Shown here piece after piece: positions 1 to 8,019 of a DNA stretch of 64,000 nucleotides. The notes beneath the pieces were generated by a model, which saw nothing but the letters and a program-made list of their open reading frames with translations, had not been told where the DNA came from and ran no database searches. Position numbers and translations under genes: made by a program. The stretch comes from Azoarcus sp. DD4. GTDB taxonomy: Bacteria > Pseudomonadota > Gammaproteobacteria > Burkholderiales > Rhodocyclaceae. Location of the stretch: the NCBI RefSeq assembly GCF_006496635.1, contig NZ_CP022958.1, positions 3,162,001 through 3,226,000 on the forward strand, written 5' to 3'. The stretch's first letter is position 1. Each line of letters begins with the position of its first letter.

Positions 1-58
1 CGAAGACGGCCTGCCCTTCGATCCGGCCACCCACATGTACCGTATCCCCGGTGCCTGA
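1..58 (+). CDS. 3' end of an upstream gene (partial)
   Basis: Reading from base 2, the frame gives 18 residues (EDGLPFDPATHMYRIPGA) and a TGA at 56-58. Codon usage is GC-ending like the host genes, so this is probably the C-terminus of a gene lying to the left. There is too little sequence to assign a family. Confidence 0.4.
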   Translation, partial: EDGLPFDPATHMYRIPGA

Positions 59-141
59 CTGAGCGCCGCGGGTCGGCGGGTGTGCTAGCGTAGCGCCTCG
101 ATCAATTCCGCCGGGGGCACGCGCCCGGCCCGCCCTCGCCC

Positions 142-792
142 ATGCCGCTCAACATCGACATCGTTTCCGACTTCGTCTGCCCCTGGTGCTTCATCGGCAA
201 GGCCAGGCTGCAAGGCGCACTCGACGACCTGCGGGCCCAGCGCCCGGAACTCGACGTCCGCATCAACTGGTTGCCCTATTTCCTGAATCCGGACACGCCG
301 CCTGCCGGCGAGCCCTACCGCGCCTTCCTCGAGGCCAAGTTCGGCGGCGCGAAGCAGGTCGACGCGATGCATGCGCGCGTCGCCGAAGCGGGCGCACCGG
401 ATGTGAGTTTCGCCTTCGAACGCATGACGATACGGCCCAACACCCTGCGGGCGCATCGCCTGATGTATCGCGCCCAGGCCCAAGGCAGACGGCAGACCCA
501 GATCGCCGCACTGGCCGATGCCTTGTTCGCCGCGCACTTCCTGGAAGGCCGCAACATCGGCGACATCGACACGCTGGCGGACATCGCCACGGCCTGCGGC
601 GACAAGACCGACGCCGTGCGCGCCTACCTTGAAAGCGATGCCGATACTGCGGTGGTGCAGCGGATGGCGGCGCAGGTACAGCAGCAAGGGGTGACCGGAG
701 TGCCTTTCTTCATCCTCAACCGCAAGCTGGCGGTTTCGGGCGCACAGTCGGTGGCGGCCATGGGTGCCGCGCTGCTGCAAGCGCTGGAATAA
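142..792 (+). CDS. DsbA-family oxidoreductase, FrnE-like
   Basis: This is a 216-residue thioredoxin-fold protein of the DsbA/FrnE (2-hydroxychromene-2-carboxylate isomerase-like) family. The N-terminus reads MPLNIDIVSDFVCPWCFIGK, placing the redox CPWC motif at residues 13-16 right after the first beta strand, as in FrnE proteins. The cis-Pro loop is visible near the C-terminus (GVTGVPFFILN). There is no signal peptide, so it should act in the cytoplasm as a thiol oxidoreductase or isomerase of unknown substrate. Length is normal for the family. The start is chosen because the fold begins at once; no strong Shine-Dalgarno is visible. It converges on the TRAP operon and appears to be a single gene. 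Confidence 0.85.
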   Translation: MPLNIDIVSDFVCPWCFIGKARLQGALDDLRAQRPELDVRINWLPYFLNPDTPPAGEPYRAFLEAKFGGAKQVDAMHARVAEAGAPDVSFAFERMTIRPNTLRAHRLMYRAQAQGRRQTQIAALADALFAAHFLEGRNIGDIDTLADIATACGDKTDAVRAYLESDADTAVVQRMAAQVQQQGVTGVPFFILNRKLAVSGAQSVAAMGAALLQALE

Positions 793-838
793 GCGGAAAC
801 CGCCCCGCGACCGCCTGCCGGCCGCGGGGCGCCATCGC

Positions 839-1810
839 TCAGCGGCCGTTGCTGAACAGCGGCTTGAGCTTGGCGGCGTTCTGCGGGCTGGCCTGCTCGA
901 TGCCCTTCCAACCCGCCTCGTAGGCCTTGGCCACGAACAGGTTCACCTGGTCGGCCGGCAACGCGACCGCTTCGATCCCCGCCTTGCCCTGGCGCGCCTT
1001 CTCTTCTTCCGCCTTCTTCAGATCGCCGGCGTTCTGCGATTCCACCCAGGCGATCTGCTTCTCCAGGAAGGCCCGCTGGGTGGCATCGAGCTTCTTCCAG
1101 GTGTTCTGGTTCATGAAGAAGCTGACCTCGACGTTGTAGAAGCCGGGCTCGACGCGGTACTTGGTCTTTTCCTGCCAACCGAGGTCGAACACGCCGATCG
1201 ACGGCCAGCCGTAGCCATCCACCACGCCGCGTTCGAGCGCGGTATAGACCTCTCCCGGCGCCACCTGCAGCGGCGAAGCGCCAACCGACTGGAAGAAGGC
1301 GCGGTACACCGGCACGCTGCGCAGCTTGAAGCCGGAAAAGTCGGAGCTGGCGACCTTCTTGTTGGAATAGATGTGGTACTGCAGGCCGTCCGACACCCGC
1401 GCCAGCCACACCATGTTGGCCTTCTCGCGATGGATCTGGTCGAGCAGCGCGTAGCCGCCGTTGGCGCGCAGTTCGGACATCGGCTTCTCGGCCAGCGTCA
1501 TCGCCAGCGCTTCCGGCACCAGGTTGGCGTGGAACACGCCGGTACTGTTGGCGAGGTCGATCACGCCGGCCCGCAGGGCGTTGCCGACCTCGAACGGTGG
1601 CATCGACTCCGGCCCGCCGACCACCTGGATCTTCATGACGCCCTTGCCCTCGGCATTCACCTTCTCGACGAAGGCCTTGAATCGCTGCGCGAAAAAGGTG
1701 TCCTGGCCGAAGGCGCTGACGGCCTTGAGGGTGATTTCCGCACCCTGTGCGGTCGAGGCGACAATCGCGAACAGCAGGCCCGCGGCCAGTTTTCCGGTTT
1801 TCTTCTGCAT
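839..1810 (-). CDS. dctP: TRAP transporter solute-binding protein (DctP/TAXI-like)
   Basis: This 323-residue periplasmic binding protein has a Sec signal peptide (about residues 1-23, Lys-rich n-region, cleavage near AQG-AE). The body shows the DctP features: an early beta strand, a long middle helix, and a central block around SGFKLRSVPVYRAFFQSVGA where the ligand-carboxylate arginine is normally found. It captures a solute, usually a carboxylate, for Na+-driven uptake. It is the last gene of a minus-strand operon dctQ-dctM-dctP, 42 bp after dctM, so all three components are present. The substrate cannot be read from sequence. Confidence 0.88.
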   Translation of the reverse strand: MQKKTGKLAAGLLFAIVASTAQGAEITLKAVSAFGQDTFFAQRFKAFVEKVNAEGKGVMKIQVVGGPESMPPFEVGNALRAGVIDLANSTGVFHANLVPEALAMTLAEKPMSELRANGGYALLDQIHREKANMVWLARVSDGLQYHIYSNKKVASSDFSGFKLRSVPVYRAFFQSVGASPLQVAPGEVYTALERGVVDGYGWPSIGVFDLGWQEKTKYRVEPGFYNVEVSFFMNQNTWKKLDATQRAFLEKQIAWVESQNAGDLKKAEEEKARQGKAGIEAVALPADQVNLFVAKAYEAGWKGIEQASPQNAAKLKPLFSNGR

Positions 1811-1852
1811 CTTGGTTCTCCGTGGGGTATCAACGACTGCAAGGGGAAAACA

Positions 1853-3169
1853 TCAGCTCATCAGCTTGGGCAAGCCTATCGCCAGCCCTGGCACCGCGAT
1901 GATGAGCACAAGCACGACCAGCTCGATGGCGATGAAGGGAATCGCCGAACCGTAGATCTGCTGCAGGCGGATGTGCGGCGGCGCCACGCTCTGCATCACC
2001 ATCAGCAGCAGGCCGAACGGCGGCGTCAGCAGGCCCATCTCGATGGCAATCAGCATCATCACGCCGAGCCACACGGTGTCGATGCCGGCGGCGTGCGCGA
2101 GCGGCATGAAGAAGGGCAGCGTGATCATCATCATGCTGACCTGGTCGATCACGCAGCCGAGCACCAGCAGCAGGAACAGCATGCCAAGCACCAGCAGCAG
2201 CGGCGACAGGTCCATGCCGTTGATGAGGCCCAGCAAGCCGGTGGTGGCACCGGAAAAGCTCAGCAACTGCGAGAAGGTCGTGGAGGCCACCATCACGAAC
2301 AGGATGATCACCGACACGCGCGCGGTCTCCATCAGTGCCTTGTAGAGCGCATGCAGGGTGAGCGCGCGGTAGGCCATGGTGGCCACCACCGAGGCCAGCG
2401 CACCGATGGCAGCGGACTCCGTGGGCGAAGCCCAGCCGATCAACATGCTGCCGACCACCGCGACGAAGATGGCGAACAGCGGCACCACGTCGCGCACGAA
2501 GGGCTTCCATCGCTCCCAGCCTCGGACATCCACCACATTGTCGTCGGCGGGCGCCAGCTCCGGGTTGGCGCGGCAGCGCAGCACGATGTAGCCGAGGAAG
2601 CCGATCGACATGACCAGGCCAGGCACGATGCCGCCGATCAGCAACTGCGAGATCGAAATGCCGCCCAAACTGCCCAGCATCACCGCCAGCGCCGAGGGCG
2701 GGATCAGCATCGCAATGCCGCCCACCGCCATGATCGGGCCGATGGACAGTGTCGGGTGGTAGCCGCGTCGCAGCATCTCCGGCAGCAAGGTACCGCCCAT
2801 CATCGCGGTGTTGGCGATGGTCGAGCCGGACAGCGTGGCGAACACCGTGCCGCCCAGCACCGATACCACCGACAGGCGGCCCGGGACGCGCGAGATCAGC
2901 CGTTCGATCGCCTCGATGGCCTTGAAGGCAAGGCCGGTGTGGAACAGCACCTCGCCCATCAGCACGAACAGCGGGATAGGCGTCAGCGAAAAGCTGCTCA
3001 CCGAGCCGACCGAGTTGCGCACCAGCTGTCCGAGCCCGGCCTCGCCGCCGAGGAAGATCCAGGCTCCGATCAGATTGACCCCGAGGAAGGCAAACGCCAC
3101 CGGCACGCCAATCAGCATCAGCGCGAACAGGCAGCCCATCATCAACAACAGCGCGGATTGCCATTCCAT
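1853..3169 (-). CDS. dctM: TRAP transporter large permease (DctM)
   Basis: This 438-residue integral membrane protein is the transport subunit of the TRAP system, with about 12 hydrophobic segments spread along its length. The DctM family pattern is clear: an N-terminal helix (MEWQSALLLMMGCLFALMLI), GTVFATLSGSTIANTAMMG and a second symmetric half. An upstream in-frame ATG at 3214 exists but overlaps dctQ. I chose the ATG at 3167-3169 because it gives the typical N-terminus and lies 1 bp after the dctQ stop, implying translational coupling. It works with DctQ and DctP to drive solute uptake with a sodium gradient. Confidence 0.92.
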   Translation of the reverse strand: MEWQSALLLMMGCLFALMLIGVPVAFAFLGVNLIGAWIFLGGEAGLGQLVRNSVGSVSSFSLTPIPLFVLMGEVLFHTGLAFKAIEAIERLISRVPGRLSVVSVLGGTVFATLSGSTIANTAMMGGTLLPEMLRRGYHPTLSIGPIMAVGGIAMLIPPSALAVMLGSLGGISISQLLIGGIVPGLVMSIGFLGYIVLRCRANPELAPADDNVVDVRGWERWKPFVRDVVPLFAIFVAVVGSMLIGWASPTESAAIGALASVVATMAYRALTLHALYKALMETARVSVIILFVMVASTTFSQLLSFSGATTGLLGLINGMDLSPLLLVLGMLFLLLVLGCVIDQVSMMMITLPFFMPLAHAAGIDTVWLGVMMLIAIEMGLLTPPFGLLLMVMQSVAPPHIRLQQIYGSAIPFIAIELVVLVLIIAVPGLAIGLPKLMS

Positions 3170-3170
3170 G

Positions 3171-3689
3171 TCAGGCCTCCCGGCGCACGAAGGCGGCACG
3201 CAGGCGGCGGGCAAACTCCACCGTCAGCATCACACAGGCAAAGCCCATGGGCAGGTTCAACCACCACTCCGGGAAGATCAGCACCTTGAACACCACGCCG
3301 CCCTGGGCTGCGGCGTCCTGGGTGACGACGAAGCACTGCCACGCCAGCACCGCGCAGATCACCAGCCCGGCCAGATCGGTGACGACCTCGAGCAGCCAGC
3401 GCCCGGCGGGCGATGCCGCGCGCAGCAGCATGTCGATACGGATGTGATCGCCGACGTAGAGCAGCCAGGGCGCAGCGACGAAGGTCGCGACCATCAGCAT
3501 GTACTCGGTCATCTCGACGCTCCACGGCAGCGTGCCGAGACCGAGATTGCGCATGAACACGTCGACGCTGACCAGCAGCGCCATGCTGCCGAAGAGCGCA
3601 GCTGCAGTCACGCCGCAGCTCGCCATCAAGGCGTGGTAAAGCCTGTTGGCCGGCGCTCTGAACGCGGCCGGGGCCTGTTGGGTTGCCAT
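3171..3689 (-). CDS. dctQ: TRAP transporter small permease (DctQ)
   Basis: This 172-residue membrane protein with four hydrophobic segments is the small subunit of the TRAP transporter. The pattern MRNLGLGTLPWSVEMTEYMLM is typical of DctQ (the conserved W-x-x-E region of helix 2). It is the first gene of the operon and is preceded by a good ribosome site, AGGGGTAAGAGC-ATG. That site lies inside the right arm of a 9-bp inverted repeat, so translation could be controlled. The C-terminal tail is short and charged. Confidence 0.9.
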   Translation of the reverse strand: MATQQAPAAFRAPANRLYHALMASCGVTAAALFGSMALLVSVDVFMRNLGLGTLPWSVEMTEYMLMVATFVAAPWLLYVGDHIRIDMLLRAASPAGRWLLEVVTDLAGLVICAVLAWQCFVVTQDAAAQGGVVFKVLIFPEWWLNLPMGFACVMLTVEFARRLRAAFVRREA

Positions 3690-3693
3690 GCTC

Positions 3694-3735
3694 TTACCCC
3701 TGCTATTAATTCAGACTTAAACATATCAGGGGTAA
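3694..3735 (-). promoter_or_regulatory. 9-bp inverted repeat covering the dctQ ribosome site
   Basis: Perfect arms TTACCCCTG (3694-3702) and CAGGGGTAA (3727-3735) are separated by an AT-rich 24-base spacer. On the minus-strand transcript the promoter-proximal arm UUACCCCUG can pair with the arm that contains the dctQ Shine-Dalgarno. It may be an operator for a dimeric regulator or an mRNA hairpin masking the start. It is seen directly; the function is inferred. Confidence 0.5.
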
Positions 3736-3827
3736 ATTTTCGTGTCCACGCGTTTCCGCGTCTTTTTGAAACCTATGACTTTCAACCTATTGGCGTCATG
3801 GTTTTCGGCACAGTGGCAGTGCGCATT

Positions 3828-4214
3828 TCAGTTGGTCGGCCCCAACTTGGTTCCGTAGGCGTGGGCCTTGAGCGTATCGAGATCGACGATCTTCAGTGCC
3901 GCTTCGTGGGTGGCCTCGAGCACCACCGGCGGTGCGAACCCGGCGCGCAGCGCCTCCACCCAGCGCATCGCGCACAAGCACCAGCGATCACCGGGTTTGA
4001 GGCCGGCAAAGCGGTACTCGGGCCGCGGCGTCGAGAGGTCGTTCCCGGCCTGCTGGGAGAACTTCAGGAACTCGGCGGTGACCCGCACGCAGATCAGGTG
4101 ACGGCCATGGTCATCGGGCCCGGTCTCGCAGCAGCCGGTACGGTAGAAGCCGGTCAACGGCGCGTAACTGCAAGCCAGCAAGTCGCCGCCGAGCACATTG
4201 CGTGAGGAGGGCAT
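3828..4214 (-). CDS. DUF2237 family protein
   Basis: This 128-residue protein matches the DUF2237 pattern. It begins NVLGGDLLACSYAPLTGFYR, has a Cys pair in TGCCETGPDDHGRHLICV, then a central EFLKFSQQAGNDLSTPRPEY and the signature GDRWCLCAMRW followed by a helix ending in L-x-A-T-H. The family is small and soluble, widespread in bacteria and of unknown function; the conserved cysteines suggest metal binding or redox chemistry. A GGAAAG ribosome site precedes the ATG. It appears monocistronic, upstream of and divergent from nothing recognisable. Confidence 0.8.
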   Translation of the reverse strand: MPSSRNVLGGDLLACSYAPLTGFYRTGCCETGPDDHGRHLICVRVTAEFLKFSQQAGNDLSTPRPEYRFAGLKPGDRWCLCAMRWVEALRAGFAPPVVLEATHEAALKIVDLDTLKAHAYGTKLGPTN

Positions 4215-4287
4215 GTCTTACTTTCCGGTGAGTTGGTCCTGTGCCAGTTAAACCGAATCGCGGACCGCCGGCAAGGGGCCGGAAGGC

Positions 4288-5559
4288 TCAGGCAGCAATG
4301 GCAGGAAAGCGCTCGCCCAGGGCGTCCTCACCGGCAGCCAGATCGAGGCACACGGCGAGCTCGCACTGCAGGGTCGCCACCACATCGCGATCCAGCCTTC
4401 CATCGGCCACCAGCGCCCGGATGCGGCTCATCACCTCGTCGCCGGACAGGCGCGCGCGATAGGGGCGATCCTGCAGCAGCGCCTGGAAAATATCGGCGAC
4501 AGAGATGATGCGGGTTTCGAGATCGATCTCGCCCGCAGTACGGCGAAACGGATAGCCCAGCCCGAGCAGGTTCTCGTGGTGGGCGCCGGCCCAGTCGGGT
4601 ATGGGCGTCGCCGGGAAGATGCGTGCGAGAATCCGGTAGGTGTCGTAGCTGTGACGGGAGATCCACGCCCGCTCTTCACGGGTGAGTTCGCCCGCCTTCT
4701 CGATGATCTCGTCCGGCACCCGCAGTTTGCCCATGTCGTGCAGCAGGCCGGCCAGCTCTATCATGTCCAGGGTCTCGCGATCGCGCCCCATCACCTCGGC
4801 AAGATGGCGGCTGATCAAGGCGACGCGGCGGGAATGGTCGTCGGTATAGGGACTCTTGGCATCGACCACCCGCGAGAACATCAACGCCAACTCGCGCAGT
4901 TCCGGCGCGGAAAGACACACCGGGGGAATGTTGCGCCCGAGCGATTCCATCTCCTCGTTGAGATAGAGCGGGTCCATCCCCAACCAGAAGGCTTCGGACT
5001 CCGCCACGCGCACGAAGGCGTCGACCAGTTCCGGACAGAACAAGGTGCCCGCCAGCCCCTGCAACCGGGCGACGATGGCATCCTTCTCCCACATGATCGC
5101 GTTGTTGAGGTGGCCGCCGTCCATCCAGGGCGCAAGCAGGACGTCCGCCCTGTCCACCAGATAGACGAGATTCGCCTCGAGCTTCATCGCCGGGTCGAGT
5201 TCCGGCATGGTTTCCAGGGTCGCCCAGCGCGTATGGTGATAACGCACGATGTCGGTGAAATGCGCGAGGATGGGGCAGGCCTGCAGGTAGGCGGCACCGC
5301 GGATGCAGTGCTCCTCCTCCCCGTCCCACTCCAGCGTCTCGGTGAGATGGCGATGCTCCCGCACCCGCGAGACGCCGCAGTCGTGCAGCATGCCCGCATG
5401 CAGCAGATTCCAGCAGCGCTCGTCCGACCAGCCCAGCGCCTGCGCCACCGTGCGCGCCATATAGCCGACACGCTTGCCGTGTTGCACCTCGTCGATGCCG
5501 ACGAAGTCGAAGGAAGTGGTGAGCGCGGTGATCGCGTCATGCAGATTCAGTGGGACCAT
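4288..5559 (-). CDS. HD-GYP domain protein (c-di-GMP phosphodiesterase-like) with second HD domain
   Basis: This 423-residue cytoplasmic protein has two HD-type modules. The N-terminal one carries HAGMLHDCG (HD at 59-60) and a His pair near 108. The C-terminal HD-GYP domain shows DHS at 241-243, LLHDMGKL (HD at 274-275), AHHENLLGLGYP (HHE at 327-329, GYP at 335-337) and an ISVADIFQAL helix. HD-GYP proteins hydrolyse c-di-GMP with a di- or tri-metal site. The usual HHExxDGxGYP reads HHENLLGLGYP, so the Asp-Gly pair is replaced by Leu-Gly while GYP is intact. No sensor or membrane segment is present. A second protein of the same layout lies at 8934-10316. Confidence 0.88.
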   Translation of the reverse strand: MVPLNLHDAITALTTSFDFVGIDEVQHGKRVGYMARTVAQALGWSDERCWNLLHAGMLHDCGVSRVREHRHLTETLEWDGEEEHCIRGAAYLQACPILAHFTDIVRYHHTRWATLETMPELDPAMKLEANLVYLVDRADVLLAPWMDGGHLNNAIMWEKDAIVARLQGLAGTLFCPELVDAFVRVAESEAFWLGMDPLYLNEEMESLGRNIPPVCLSAPELRELALMFSRVVDAKSPYTDDHSRRVALISRHLAEVMGRDRETLDMIELAGLLHDMGKLRVPDEIIEKAGELTREERAWISRHSYDTYRILARIFPATPIPDWAGAHHENLLGLGYPFRRTAGEIDLETRIISVADIFQALLQDRPYRARLSGDEVMSRIRALVADGRLDRDVVATLQCELAVCLDLAAGEDALGERFPAIAA

Positions 5560-5730
5560 TGCCGCAGGTTCTCTTGGGGATGAATGCGTTGTTCTGACTT
5601 CTTTGCCGTGCAGGAACTGCGCCGGAAACGGTCCGCTCCTGTCTTATTGCCGTCATTTTACCCCGACCTCCCCCTATCGCCGTGACGAAGGCCCACGTTC
5701 AGCTCACCGGAAACTTTCGCGCGAAACGCC

Positions 5731-5759
5731 TTCCCACTCCGTGGAAGCAACGCTATAAT
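5731..5759 (+). promoter_or_regulatory. promoter of tRNA-Ser
   Basis: A perfect -10 box TATAAT (5754-5759) with 17-bp spacing to TTCCCA (5731-5736) as a weak -35. It lies 14 bp before the mature tRNA start. The -10 is enclosed by a 12-bp perfect inverted repeat (see separate entry). Confidence 0.7.
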
Positions 5760-5776
5760 GCGCGGCTTCCACGGAG
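5737..5776. repeat. 12-bp perfect inverted repeat around the tRNA-Ser -10 box
   Basis: Arms CTCCGTGGAAGC (5737-5748) and GCTTCCACGGAG (5765-5776) flank a 16-base spacer that contains TATAAT. The right arm runs into the first bases of the tRNA acceptor stem. It could be an operator or a cruciform over the promoter. It is seen directly; the role is unknown. Confidence 0.6.
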
Positions 5777-5863
5777 AGGTGGATGAGCGGTTTAAGTCGC
5801 ACGCCTGGAAAGCGTGTTCAGGGTAATACCCTGACGCGGGTTCGAATCCCGCCCTCTCCGCCA
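5773..5863 (+). tRNA. tRNA-Ser (anticodon GGA)
   Basis: This is a class II tRNA of 91 nt including encoded CCA. Acceptor GGAGAGG (5773-5779) pairs with CCTCTCC (5853-5859), with discriminator G. The anticodon stem CACGC/GCGTG encloses the loop CTGGAAA with anticodon GGA at 5807-5809. There is a long variable arm (CAGGGTAATACCCTG) and a T-loop GGTTCGAATCC. It decodes UCC/UCU. Confidence 0.97.
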
Positions 5864-5873
5864 GAACAAATAG

Positions 5874-5904
5874 AAAGGCCGTTGATTATCAACGGCCTTT
5901 TGCT
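5874..5904 (+). terminator. rho-independent terminator after tRNA-Ser
   Basis: A perfect 12-bp stem (5874-5885 with 5889-5900) and a 3-base loop TTA, followed by T and a T-rich tail. It ends the tRNA-Ser transcript. The AAA on the left arm also makes it usable in the other direction for the minus-strand genes. Confidence 0.9.
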
Positions 5905-5927
5905 TTCCTGAAGCCCGACGCAGCCAA

Positions 5928-6014
5928 TCACCACCGGCGCTCCCGGTCGCTGCCCTTCGCGTACGACTTCTTCCTGGTAAACGGGCTGAGCTTCTTCAAC
6001 AGTTTTTTCGGCAT
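5928..6014 (-). CDS. possible 28-residue basic peptide
   Basis: This short ORF starts MPKKLLKKLSPFTRKKSYAK and ends RERRW; 12 of 28 residues are Lys or Arg. It has almost only G/C in third codon positions, as host genes do. AGGGA lies 6 bp before the ATG at 6012-6014 (an in-frame ATG also occurs two codons earlier). It sits between the tRNA-Ser terminator and a secreted-protein gene. The start resembles the N-terminus of some basic membrane-associated proteins, so it could be a remnant. No family is recognised; coding status is uncertain. Confidence 0.35.
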   Translation of the reverse strand: MPKKLLKKLSPFTRKKSYAKGSDRERRW

Positions 6015-6103
6015 ACGCATTCCCTGGGAATTCACGCATGACGTCCATGACGTTTTGATGACATCCGTGTGCATCCGCCGTGGTCGAGATCCTCGGGCCG
6101 CCG

Positions 6104-6799
6104 CTAGTCGGCCTTGTGCAGGTCCATGCCGACGACTGTTTGCATGAGTTCGGTGGCGTAACGCACGATGGGACCACCCATGCCGTCGCTTGCCATCGCC
6201 TCGATCGGTCCCTCGCCAAAGTACATGCCGTCGGAGGTAAGGAAGGTGAAGCGGATGAAACCGTTCGCCGGCGGCGCCCGGCGCGCCGCCGCCCACGGCT
6301 TCAGCGTGTCTACCGCGACCTGGGCAGCAGCGAAAAGCCGGGGCAGGAGTTCACGCGTTTGCGGAACCGCGCCTTCGACGAACACCATCTTGCCGCTGAA
6401 ATTGAGGTAGCGCACCCCGCCCTCGGAGAATGCAGCCAAGGTATCCAGCCCCTGGGGCAGCCCGACCTCGGTGATCACCCCCAGCAGAACGCCGCGCGGC
6501 ACCGTCGCACCGGACACGCGCAGGCGCCGGTAGGCCAGCGCGCGAACGCGGCCATCATGCCCGGCATTTTCCGCGAGCGCCCGAAGTGCCTCCCTGTCCG
6601 CGGGCTCTGCCTGCAAGGTGGCTTTCCACCGCGCGGGGACGCCCGCGGCCTCAGGTTCGAACAGCGCGGGAAGGTCACAGAACAGCATGTTGTAGATGCT
6701 ATTCGCGGCATCGTCCGCATAAGGGGCGTAGGGAGGGCTGGCGGACGCGGCCGCCGTTGTGGCGCTGAGCCCGATGGCGGCGAGGAAGCGCTTGAGCAT
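6104..6799 (-). CDS. secreted protein of unknown function
   Basis: This 231-residue protein has a clear Sec signal peptide (MLKRFLAAIGLSATTAAASA, cleavage near residue 20). The mature part is mixed alpha/beta. A notable stretch, GVRYLNFSGKMVFVEGAVP, looks like a beta-sheet core, and the C-terminal part contains TSDGMYFGEGPIEAMASDGM. The sequence has one Cys (FCDLPALF), so disulfides are unlikely. I do not recognise the family. GGAAG lies about 8 bp before the ATG. It follows the CYTH gene by 22 bp on the same strand, so the two may be cotranscribed. Confidence 0.7.
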   Translation of the reverse strand: MLKRFLAAIGLSATTAAASASPPYAPYADDAANSIYNMLFCDLPALFEPEAAGVPARWKATLQAEPADREALRALAENAGHDGRVRALAYRRLRVSGATVPRGVLLGVITEVGLPQGLDTLAAFSEGGVRYLNFSGKMVFVEGAVPQTRELLPRLFAAAQVAVDTLKPWAAARRAPPANGFIRFTFLTSDGMYFGEGPIEAMASDGMGGPIVRYATELMQTVVGMDLHKAD

Positions 6800-6821
6800 G
6801 GGGTGTCTTCCGAGGACGGGT

Positions 6822-7385
6822 TCAGCCCGACATGAGCGTCGAAGCCCGCGATTCGCGCAGGAAGGGGGGCGTTTCGGGGCGGGCGCGGGCTGACATCAGT
6901 TGCGACAGGATCATCCGCGGTTGCATAGGCCCTTCGAACTGGGCGAGCGAAAAATTGCCGTAGCGCGGATCGTGCGTCACTTCCGGCCCTATCCAGGGTG
7001 GCAGGCTTACCACTTCCCGTTCATGGCCGAGTTCGACCTCGGCAACGACCAAACCCGTATGCCGGCCTTCGAACACGTCAACCTCGAAACAGTGCGAGGC
7101 ATAATCGACCAGGTAGCGGACTTTCTGGATGAGGCGGCCAGCGCAGTGGCTGGCGAGAATCTGGCGGGCGTCTTCGACCGGGATGAGGTATTCGTATTCG
7201 TCGCGACCGATGCCCAGTCGCGGCCCCTTGAGGGTGAGCCAGGCCTGGGTACCACGCAGGCGCACCCGGGTGGACATCGCACCGGATTCCTTGGCTACAT
7301 AGCCTTGCAGGATGCGCTCCCCGACCAGGCCGTTCAGGAATCCGGTATCGCGTACAAGGAACTTGCGCTCGATCTCTCTGGCCAT
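6822..7385 (-). CDS. CYTH domain (triphosphate tunnel) protein
   Basis: This 187-residue protein opens MAREIERKFLVRD, which holds the ExExK signature of CYTH/TTM enzymes. It continues with the expected alternating charged strands: STRVRLRG, AWLTLKGP, RDEYEYLIP, KVRYLVDY, FEVDVFEGRHTGLVVAEVEL. These residues line a tunnel that binds triphosphates and divalent metals. Bacterial members of this subgroup usually act as inorganic triphosphatases; adenylate cyclase activity is the alternative. The protein is cytoplasmic and of normal length. It is the first gene of a likely two-gene unit with the secreted protein downstream. Confidence 0.88.
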   Translation of the reverse strand: MAREIERKFLVRDTGFLNGLVGERILQGYVAKESGAMSTRVRLRGTQAWLTLKGPRLGIGRDEYEYLIPVEDARQILASHCAGRLIQKVRYLVDYASHCFEVDVFEGRHTGLVVAEVELGHEREVVSLPPWIGPEVTHDPRYGNFSLAQFEGPMQPRMILSQLMSARARPETPPFLRESRASTLMSG

Positions 7386-7497
7386 GCGCTCTGCCGTCTA
7401 TTTGAGCAAAACGCATTGTAACAAAACAAAACGTTCGAAATGTTACAGCGCGCCCAAGCCTGCGGCCAGGCTTCGTCCACTGTGCGCTACGCCGGCC

Positions 7498-7875
7498 TCA
7501 GCTCCGCCAGGGCAGTTCGAGCATGTTTCCGTCGGGCAACACCACGGTCACCGGGGACACCGAAAACGCCGCCGTCAGCCGGATGGGCGCGTCGCCGGTA
7601 TTGATGATCTGGTGATCCAGGTTGGGCGGAATCACCAGTGTCGAATCCGGGCCGAACGCAAACACTGCACCGGCGGCGTGCAGTTCGCCGCGGCCGCTGT
7701 CGATCACCACCACCTCCTCGCAGTCATGCCGATGTGGCGGCGTGGCCTCGCCTGCCGCGATGGTCTGGCGCCACACGGAAAGATGGCGCAATCCGTTGTC
7801 GCTGCCAGCCAGCGTCGTGTGCTGGATACCGGGTAGTTCCGCCTGCGGCAGGCGGGCGTTATCGAGTACGAACAT
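7498..7875 (-). CDS. cupin-domain protein
   Basis: This 125-residue single-domain cupin has metal-binding motif 1 as TPPHRHDCEEVVVIDSGRGEL and motif 2 near PPNLDHQIINTG, both at the expected spacing. Small cupins of this type are often dioxygenases, isomerases or sensors; substrate cannot be told. It is transcribed divergently from the LysR gene at 8020 with a 144-bp shared upstream region, a classic LysR regulator/target arrangement. So it is probably the gene that this regulator controls. Confidence 0.82.
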   Translation of the reverse strand: MFVLDNARLPQAELPGIQHTTLAGSDNGLRHLSVWRQTIAAGEATPPHRHDCEEVVVIDSGRGELHAAGAVFAFGPDSTLVIPPNLDHQIINTGDAPIRLTAAFSVSPVTVVLPDGNMLELPWRS

Positions 7876-8019
7876 GCTTGCTTCCTCCAGACGGATCGGC
7901 GTCGCCGGGCAGCGCGCCCCAGCGGCATGTCGCCAGTGTGCGCATCACCAAGCCGGAACAGAACGGAGGGACGTGTCGTAAGATTGCCGACGAATATTCG
8001 GCAATGACGCGAGGGCACC

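Noticed and set aside
764..3289. 841-codon open frame on the plus strand
   Set aside because: It is antisense to the TRAP operon, His/Gln/Arg-rich and without any domain.
5818..6219. 133-codon frame over the tRNA-Ser 3' end
   Set aside because: It reads through the tRNA and terminator; an artefact.
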